Positions 1 through 27,530 of a DNA stretch of 27,530 nucleotides are shown here, piece by piece; within the stretch, counting starts at the first letter, position 1; each line of letters begins with the position of its first letter. The notes beneath the pieces are model-generated. The model was not told the DNA's origin and did not search any database. It saw only the letters and a program-made list of their open reading frames with translations. The position numbers and the translations under genes are program-made. Where the stretch lies: assembly GCA_001586965.3 (NCBI GenBank), contig LUCW03001979.1, positions 1-27,530 on the forward strand, given 5' to 3'. The DNA is from Sphaeroforma sirkka. Taxonomy: Eukaryota; Opisthokonta; Ichthyosporea; Ichthyophonida.

Positions 1-298
1 TGTGTGTTTATATAACTATACAGGGACTTATCTCCCTTGTACCGCATATTCACAATGCATATGCAAGGCTGCCACTGTAAATACCATCTTCATGTATCCA
101 ACAGACAAATGCAATTATATGAATGACTGCATCAACCAACCTAGTACCAGGTCACTTCCCTTTAGGGTTTAGGGTTCTAGGGTTGAGTTGGTTAGCTGAT
201 CCATTGTCCTCCGTCACTACACCCCTCACAAATCCCACGGCCACTGCCCCCACTGACCGCTATGCGTTGTTTGGGTTTGGTCGTTGGCTTGGCAGCGT
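1..298. other. Upstream region of the hydrolase gene
   Basis: No supported gene. The stretch has a telomere-like run (TTTAGGGTTTAGGG at about 162-175, followed by a degenerate TTCTAGGG). An ATG at 123 opens a frame that runs into exon 1 of the hydrolase gene, but its first part is partly made of the telomere-like repeat and has no recognisable protein similarity. It is more likely promoter or 5' UTR, or a badly resolved start of the gene. No clear TATA box or initiator was identified. Confidence 0.4.
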
Positions 299-22471
<22,173 letters not shown>

Positions 22472-22640
22472 GCGAGTGGCCTGCGGATGAATAAGTCACC
22501 TCTGAAAGCGTTTAGCAGCTCGTCACTACTTGTGTGCATAGGGATTGAAAGTGTTTGGCAGCTAAGACATTCAAAGCGCCGCCAAAACGAATGAGATCAC
22601 TCGGACAGTCATTTGATAGGCAGTCACGAACAGAGGTGTA

Positions 22641-22646
22641 AATAAA
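22641..22646 (+). promoter_or_regulatory. Candidate polyadenylation signal AATAAA of the hydrolase gene
   Basis: Canonical AATAAA about 170 bases after the stop, followed within 20 bases by TTTTAGTTTAG. A weaker AATAAG lies at about 22489. Placement is plausible, but signal use in this lineage is unknown. Confidence 0.4.
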
Positions 22647-22731
22647 TTTTAGTTTAGTATTACGGCAGTCTTGTGCTTAACGCGTTGGGCTACGCTCGCA
22701 CTCTGTTGGGCTTGTTTTACAGCTGTCCATA

Positions 22732-22852
22732 TACCCTAAAAACCCTAAAACCCTAAAACCCCCAAAACCCTAAAATCGGTCGTAAAATGGTGCGTAATGA
22801 TACATAGTCATTCCGCGATACTTACCTATGTTTTAGGGTTTAGGGTTTTAGA
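22732..22852. repeat. Telomere-like repeats downstream of the hydrolase gene
   Basis: The longest telomere-like run of the window: five CCCTAAAA/CCCTAAAAA-type units at 22733-22774, then the opposite strand form TTTTAGGGTTTAGGGTTTTA at 22831-22850. The two runs face each other across 55 bases of unique sequence. Such runs can be remnants of break repair or simply a low-complexity motif common in this genome. Confidence 0.7.
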
Positions 22853-22862
22853 CCAATGTATG

Positions 22863-22940
22863 ATATCTGCAGGCTCGATAGCAGCGCAATGCCTCATGCC
22901 AATACGGCATGAGGCATTGCGTTCGCTTAGAGTGCAATAT
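22863..22940 (+). other. Long imperfect hairpin with a perfect 16-bp apical stem
   Basis: CGCAATGCCTCATGCC (22885-22900) and GGCATGAGGCATTGCG (22906-22921) are exact reverse complements around a 5-base AATAC loop. Outward pairing continues with bulges: CTC/GAG, TGC/GCA and ATAT/ATAT, giving roughly 30 pairs over 78 nucleotides. The shape resembles a pre-miRNA or another structured RNA, or a cruciform. It is intergenic, 390 bases past the hydrolase stop. An open frame (22797-23162) crosses it, but its product resembles nothing known to me. Transcription is not shown. Confidence 0.5.
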
Positions 22941-23116
22941 AGTGCTAACAGAATGAGATCAGGGGCACTAAAAGTGACCGAAGTCCAACGTGTACAGCGA
23001 GACCAACGCATACGAGAGGTGGGATGTTTCGAATACGTTCAACTGTCCCGTATCGCATTTAGCCGTGGCCATTGCCAGCAACTGGTTCGAGATCTCGAGG
23101 TGATCGGAGCTGTTGT

Positions 23117-23368
23117 AATGTTTAATAATTATGTATATGAACTACAAATGCTGCCCCATTGACTAGTTCTATCACTTTTGAATGCATAATACCTATTTTA
23201 ACGTTTATATTATATAAGGTGCTGAACTAAAAAACGTTGTCTCGCTGACTAGTTTATCGCCTCTGCATGTATAATGTCATTTTAACGTTTATATCATATG
23301 TGACCTACAAATGCTGTCCCACTGACTAGTTTCACCATATTTGAATGCATATTACTTTCATCTGCAGT
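23117..23368 (+). repeat. 84-bp tandem repeat, 3 diverged copies
   Basis: Units start at about 23118 (ATGTTTAATAATTATG), 23201 (ACGTTTATATTATATAAGG) and 23285 (ACGTTTATATCATATGTG). Each contains a CTGACTAGTT or TTGACTAGTT and a TGCATRTA/TGCATAAT block. Intergenic; no function is seen. Confidence 0.75.
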
Positions 23369-23687
23369 CCTCGCCCTAGCGACTACACAGTGACCCGTTA
23401 CAATGCCACACACCTTTTAAGATCGAAACAGGCCTCATATACCGCTCAGTGCGTGTGCTTATTGCCGTACGTTTGTGGGATATACTCTATCTAATGCGCC
23501 AATCCCGAAAACTGCAAGATTATTGGTGTTAGGTTGTGCTTGAATTCATACACTGACGCATCCTATTCATAGACAGAGTGTACCGCCATTTGTTTGAGAG
23601 TGTGTGTTAACCCATACACGCTACTGTGGATGTGGTTACACCTAGGCCTATACCAATGCTCATAATTTAAATAGAGGGCACAACAGA
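23369..23687. other. Intergenic unique sequence, nothing recognised
   Basis: No open frame of note, no repeat and no RNA gene was recognised between the 84-bp and 86-bp repeats. Confidence 0.4.
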
Positions 23688-23942
23688 TTTATTATTTAAT
23701 AAAATTGTTTCACAGGTTTATCGTGTACTAAGATTGTGGAGCTTATACTCTATTCCTTGTTTGGCATGTAAGGTTTATTATTTACTAAAATTGTTTCACA
23801 GGTTTATCGTGTACTAAGATAGTTGAGCTTATACGCTATTCCTTGTTTGGCTTGTAAGGTTTATTATTTACTAAAATTGTTTCACAGGTTTATCGTGTAC
23901 TAAGATTGCTTGGCTTATACTCTATTCCTTGTTTGGCTTAAA
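23688..23942 (+). repeat. 86-bp tandem repeat, about 2.9 copies
   Basis: TTTATTATTTA at 23688, 23774 and 23860 gives an exact 86-bp period. Copies are over 90 percent alike by eye. Each has TTTACTAAAATTGTTTCACAG, which looks like a branch site (TACTAAA) followed by a 3' splice site, and then GTTTATCGTGTACTAAG. It ends in TTCCTTGTTTGGCTTA. No neighbouring exon on the plus strand could be established. Confidence 0.92.
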
Positions 23943-23949
23943 CGCCACT

Positions 23950-24073
23950 CTATGCTTCCGTTGATGACTCACTAATGCTGGCAATATTGCCATCCCTGTT
24001 GGCTACCTTCGCTGCGCCCACCTTCACGTCGCCCATTGGTAGTTCATACGTTGCCGTTGTACCGATGTCTTGC
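23950..24073 (-). CDS. Weak candidate terminal exon on the minus strand
   Basis: Reading leftward, an acceptor-like TATGTGTTTTAG is followed by a 40-codon open stretch beginning QDIGTTATYELPMGDVKV and ending in SSTEA and TAG. Its composition looks protein-like, but I do not recognise it. An exon that joins it was not found; the visible donor upstream (ACAG|GTGAGT near 24108) leads back to an early stop in the needed phase. The plus strand is also open here for about 63 codons (MLAILPSLLATFAAPTF from about 23974), so this may be chance. It could be a distant last exon of the PDCD2 gene or of another gene. Confidence 0.2.
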
Positions 24074-24232
24074 CTAAAACACATACTCCAACGAGTACTC
24101 ACCTGTCACAAGCGCATGAGCAAACAGTAAAGAATCAGTGACAGGCCATTGCAGCAGTGCGCTTTACTTTGATGTAAATCAAGGTCCAACATGCACACAC
24201 GGGTGTACGATGCTACACTATAACACACTGTG

Positions 24233-24234
<2 letters not shown>

Positions 24235-24289
<55 letters not shown>
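24235..24289. repeat. (AT)n microsatellite, about 27 units
   Basis: Pure AT dinucleotides, 55 bases, intergenic, bounded by GTGTA and GTAATTATATT. Confidence 0.97.
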
Positions 24290-24292
<3 letters not shown>

Positions 24293-24833
24293 ATTATATT
24301 AGGTGAATGGACTCTAAACCGGATAGGGTATATACTACAGATGCACGTTGGTGTGAATGCACCGTCGGTTTATCTCTTGTAGATGCCCACCCCAAAATCT
24401 ACCAACCACGGCACCCTATACCTGCCCAGCAACAGAAACATACACACTCTGCACACAATTGTACGGCTACGCCTTAAAACTGGCGATCCTCACAGCCCAT
24501 GACTGTGAATACGGAGAGCTCGAAACCTCTCTACAAAGATCTCTAGCGGTTGATAGCTTAAGCGTGTAGGCACGGGTTTGGTCACCATGTAATGAAATAC
24601 GATCAACAGCTTCAAAAGAAAGCAATTATTAATATCGAACGTACTACTACCAGGACTAAAGTACCACTACAATGTCAGCACAGGTCAAGATACATACACA
24701 TGTTCACAGAAATATATTGCAAAACAAGTAAGAAAAACAAGCCAGAAGAAACCGGACATACAGATATTGAAAGGCAGAAGCAACCTAGACATACAGAAGG
24801 TAGAACCTTTGAAATAGGGCAGATATACATGTG
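24290..24833. other. Region without a supported gene
   Basis: Plus-strand open frames at 24357-24569 and 24592-24834 show no recognisable motifs; the second is lysine-, glutamine- and threonine-rich and runs straight into the repeat that follows. A short last exon of the minus-strand PDCD2 gene should lie to the left of 25216. I looked here for its expected EEF/Y-containing end and did not find it. Confidence 0.4.
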
Positions 24834-25232
24834 ACCATTGACCCTGGGTTTAACATAGTACCATACTTGGTTTCAACACTAAGCACAGACATACTACCAT
24901 TGACCACATACCCTGAGTTTGAGCACTAGGGCAGATATACTACCATTGACCACATATTCCTAGGTTTTAAGCACTAGGACAGACACACCCTACAGACATA
25001 CTACCATTGACCACATACCCTGGGTTTTAAGACACTAGTACAGTTACTACCTTGACCACATACCCCTGAGTTTAAGCACTAAGACAGACATACTACCATT
25101 GTTTGACCACATACTACCCTTGGTTTCAGCACTAGGACAGACAGACATACCCTACCATTGACCACATACCCTGAGTTTAAGCACTAGAGACAGATATACT
25201 ACCATTGACCACATACCCTGAGTTTCCAGTGC
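24834..25232 (-). repeat. 46-61-bp tandem array starting at the last visible PDCD2 donor, about 8 copies
   Basis: ACCATTGACC (or a close form) recurs at about 24834, 24896, 24942, 25003, 25048, 25097, 25154 and 25201, with steps of 45-62. On the gene strand the unit is AAACTCAGGGTATGTGGTC, AATGGTAGTATGTCTGTC, CTAGTGCTT. The exon ends GGAAACTCAG|G with donor GTATGT, so the array repeats the last ten or so exon bases plus the start of the intron. Several copies keep a complete CAGG|GTATGT donor, and most also hold a CTAG acceptor-like site. Confidence 0.9.
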
Positions 25233-25494
25233 ACACGACTGTGAGCACGTGTACACACTCAGAAGTCCCCCCACTCGTCATCCAGCCGCAGGTGGTACAG
25301 CATCTGTGGCAGAATCTGCAACTCCAGTACACGCGCCGCCCCACACCGCTGACAGTTCGGTACAGTATCACTCAGCAACTTGCCTCTGCCGTCGATGGCT
25401 GTGACAGTGCACGGAGGCATAGTGTCTGCGTTAACCCACACGGCGTTCGTGTGGTTCTCGAGCACATAGCGCAGCACTTGATCGGCACCGGTGG
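25217..25494 (-). CDS. PDCD2: PDCD2 exon 2 (C-terminal domain)
   Basis: Acceptor GGTAAAAG then CC at 25494; phase 1 from exon 1 gives [10 protein letters not shown]. It continues [49 protein letters not shown], then stops unless one base is added to the G6 run (C6 on the plus strand, 25267-25272). With that, it reads on as [16 protein letters not shown], matching the human WGILAVFTCAESC. The CxxC pair in NCQRCG and the C of SQSC are the likely metal or structural cysteines. Donor CAGG|GTATGT is at 25216. The few residues after this (human ends with an EEF-containing tail) must lie on an unseen exon. Confidence 0.85.
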
Positions 25495-25596
25495 CTTTTA
25501 CCTTTTAGTAGAGAGAGAGGGGGGCAGGGATATACATGAGTGGTGGGAAGGCACGGATTTATGGTGGAGGAAGCAAAATGCGGATATGGGCTTAAC

Positions 25597-25631
<35 letters not shown>

Positions 25632-25727
25632 AAACATGTTTAGAGATATTTGCACATACATACACTTTATATAATGTATATACATATATGTGTAAATACA
25701 TACATACATATATGCATACATACATAC

Positions 25728-25818
<91 letters not shown>

Positions 25819-25865
25819 TATATAATATATATAGAGATCTGCGCATACACACACATATATATATA

Positions 25866-25908
<43 letters not shown>

Positions 25909-25963
25909 TATATATATTTATTTATATATATATGTATATATATATACTATATAAATTTATATT

Positions 25964-26005
<42 letters not shown>

Positions 26006-27084
26006 ATGTGTGTGTGTGTGTGAGTGTGTGTGTGAAATATCAAACTCACTTCGCATACACTGACACACCTCACGTTGGAATGCTAGGAAGGCCCTATCCT
26101 TGTACACTTTGGCGTCGTCAAAGGGGATCTCCTCCTTGTCTAGTGGATCCATGCCCTCACGTGCTCGCTTGGCATTTAGTTCCGCCACCATCAGAAGATA
26201 GTCTTCCCATCGCTTGCTCTTGACCCTATCCGAGACCCCCTCCGAGGCCCCCTCATCCTCATCGCTCTCATCGCTACTGTCTAAGTCTGATTCGTCAGCC
26301 TCTGCACGGACCACTTCGTCGCTGTATATCTCCAACTCCCGCAGCACCGTGCGGGCAATCACCTGCTTGTCTTCGGGTGATTGTACTTTGGGGGTGGATG
26401 TAGTGGGTGTCCCCTTGCCTGTGCACGTGTTGCTATGGCCATACCGCTTCCAGTGTAGCTTCTGATGTGCACGTGAGCAGTAGTTTATGTCATGACACGA
26501 CCCGCAGACCTTATCGCCTCGTGCACCGCACACAATGCACAGTTTAGGCACAGGTAGGCTGTGTGGTTTTGTGTGCGGGAGTGTCTGTGTCTGTGTAGTA
26601 CTGATTATCTCGAGGTAGTTGGCATCTCAATGCACGCATGGTACACAGCATCTCATCTGCTTCATTACTTGTGGCTGTGTTGCCACCCTCTATATTCTGC
26701 GATTTATTGTCTAAACTGTGTTTGTGTGATTGTAGCTGTGTGTGTATGGCCGTCTGGGCCTCGAATTGCTTAGTCTGACAGGCCTTCTCTCTGCAATAGA
26801 ACACATACAATGTGCGGTGATACGCTTCCTCTGGCTTATCATCGAATGGTGCATACTAACTGCATGAGAAAGCACATGGGGTTGTCGCACTCAGGACACA
26901 TCAACAGGGCACTCGCAGGGACATGAGGCGTGCACAGCCATTCAGGCTTACCCCCGGTCTTTGAGGGGAACAGGTCCCTCTCCTCATTTTCTGCAAAGTC
27001 GTCTACAAACCCCACAATCACCGCATTGTCTGACACTTGCCCTTCTTTGTCTGAGGTGGTGTCTATTGTTGTCGATGTGTTCAT
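25217..27084 (-). CDS. PDCD2: PDCD2 / Tsr4-like protein (gene-level entry, last exon not found)
   Basis: Two exons are visible: 27084-26050 and 25494-25217. Order of parts: PDCD2 N-terminal domain ([76 protein letters not shown]); MYND-type zinc finger ([32 protein letters not shown]); acidic linker with [10 protein letters not shown]; and PDCD2 C-terminal domain ([37 protein letters not shown]). Known for the family: PDCD2 in animals and Tsr4 in yeast are dedicated chaperones of ribosomal protein uS5 (RPS2) in 40S assembly, acting in cytoplasm and nucleus. Single-base indels occur at about 26856, about 26550 and in the C6 run at 25267-25272, with conserved sequence on both sides. About 435 residues are visible, against about 344 in human PDCD2. 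The difference lies in an insert before QLPRDN and in the acidic linker. ATG at 27084 was chosen as the start; an in-frame ATG at 27162 would add 26 residues. Confidence 0.9.
25600..26034. repeat. Compound TA / TACA / GT microsatellite in the PDCD2 intron
   Basis: Long TA runs (25600-25629, about 25725-26005) mixed with TACATACA and TATACATATA blocks, ending in (GT)n at 26007-26034 next to the PDCD2 exon 1 donor (AA|GTGAGT at 26049 on the gene strand). It fills most of the 555-base intron 25495-26049. Open frames here code only for Y/I/H/T runs and are not genes. Confidence 0.95.
26050..27084 (-). CDS. PDCD2: PDCD2 exon 1 (N-terminal domain, MYND finger, acidic linker)
   Basis: Runs from ATG at 27084 ([15 protein letters not shown]) through the N-terminal domain to CGAA|GTGAGT at 26049. 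No intron is needed between the pieces: at about 26856 one extra base separates FLMQL from [13 protein letters not shown], and at about 26550 one extra base separates TTQPT from VPKLCIVCG. The MYND ligands are CxxC (CIVC), CxxC (CGSC), YCSxxH and HxxxC, the H form also used by human PDCD2. The end reads [20 protein letters not shown], which aligns with the KIFQKFKTQI region of human PDCD2. Confidence 0.88.
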
Positions 27085-27496
27085 TGTGATCGGGTAGCGT
27101 GAATTAGTATAGACTATACCGGTCGTATTAAAAGCCTCTCTTAGTAAAACAATTGTCCTCACCAGTACACTGGTGTGTCCGCTAACGGGTTAATATTGGT
27201 CAAGGTTGCAATCTATACTATCGAGGAATCGTCGAAGATCACGCACTACCTACGCCTCAAAGTCAGGATAATGAATTTAACTAGTCACTTTCAAATCAAA
27301 AAGGTGGAGGGCCACAGCATTGGAAGTATTGCTGAACAGTGTACAACTTGGGAACTATAATATAAATATATATTATTGTACTAATAATACCATTGTTACT
27401 AAAAAATATATTTACAAATGTTATCACACCTTGCACTGAAAGACCTACAGACGACAACTGCGGAGAAACAGATGCAGCCTCGCAGAGTCGATAACC
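27085..27496 (-). promoter_or_regulatory. Upstream region of PDCD2
   Basis: Presumed promoter and 5' UTR of the minus-strand gene. It is AT-rich at 27355-27420 (ATATAAATATATATTATTG and similar). A plus-strand open frame at 27175-27360 (starting SANGLILVKVAIYTIEES) has no recognisable motif and no ATG start. No defined promoter element was identified. Confidence 0.3.
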
Positions 27497-27527
27497 CTGC
27501 TGAGTTGAATTGGGTGATTGCCTTTTT
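27497..27527 (+). repeat. Isolated 31-bp fragment of the 61-bp minisatellite unit
   Basis: CTGCTGAGTTGAATTGGGTG followed by ATTGCCTTTTT is identical to the CCTTTTT variant of the main array (for example around 4739-4769) over 31 bases, in the same orientation. It ends in GAG instead of AGCAG, and the window stops three bases later. It may be the truncated edge of a second array. Confidence 0.95.
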
Positions 27528-27530
27528 GAG

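Noticed and set aside
22655..22712. tRNA-like A-box on the minus strand (GTAGCCCAACGCGTTAAGC)
   Set aside because: The 5' half looks like a D-arm region, but no matching anticodon stem, T-arm or acceptor stem can be formed; at best a tRNA-derived relic.
22797..23162. 121-codon plus-strand frame after the hydrolase gene
   Set aside because: It starts in telomere-like repeat, crosses the hairpin in full and resembles no known family; not reported as a gene, though expression data could change this.
25205..25825. 206-codon plus-strand frame
   Set aside because: It is antisense to PDCD2 exon 2, whose protein is clearly conserved, and its second half is TA-repeat translation.
26850..26860. Splice donor TTA|GTATGC in PDCD2 exon 1
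   Set aside because: The next conserved residues ([13 protein letters not shown]) follow at once in another frame, so a one-base insertion explains the break and no intron is needed.

Overview
The window comes from a nuclear genome of a eukaryote. It holds two intron-containing, conserved eukaryotic genes with GT-AG introns, long AT/GT microsatellites, scattered telomere-like CCCTAAA/TTTAGGG motifs and many minisatellites. A unicellular eukaryote with intron-rich genes fits best (an ichthyosporean-like holozoan is one guess), but nothing here fixes the lineage.

Layout. (1) About 299-22471, plus strand: a six-exon alpha/beta-hydrolase gene of the ABHD1/ABHD3/EMB8 family. The exons total about 1.2 kb, but the gene spans 22 kb because intron 3 is 18.6 kb long. 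(2) 3194-20362, inside intron 3: one uninterrupted minisatellite of about 280 copies of a 61-bp unit, which is 62 percent of the window. (3) 22472-24830: intergenic sequence with an AATAAA signal, a long imperfect hairpin, telomere-like repeats and two three-copy tandem repeats (84 and 86 bp). No convincing gene is seen there. (4) 25217-27084, minus strand: a PDCD2 (programmed cell death 2 / Tsr4-like) gene with an N-terminal PDCD2 domain, a MYND-type zinc finger, an acidic linker and a C-terminal PDCD2 domain. Its last exon was not found. (5) 27497-27527, at the right edge: a lone 31-bp exact piece of the 61-bp unit, 7 kb from the main array.

The most unusual pattern is that short tandem arrays start exactly at exon/intron donor junctions. 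The first unit contains the last bases of the exon plus the GT donor, and copies of this junction continue into the intron. This is seen at ABHD exons 1, 3 and 4 and at the last visible PDCD2 donor; intron 2 has a weaker two-copy case. At exon 3 the copied segment carries the nucleophile-elbow coding sequence, and four of the copies have lost the catalytic serine.

Both genes show several single-base indels while the surrounding protein sequence stays conserved. This suggests residual errors of a long-read assembly more than pseudogenes, but the window cannot settle it. The two genes are not obviously related in function: one is a membrane-type lipid esterase, the other a chaperone of 40S ribosome assembly.
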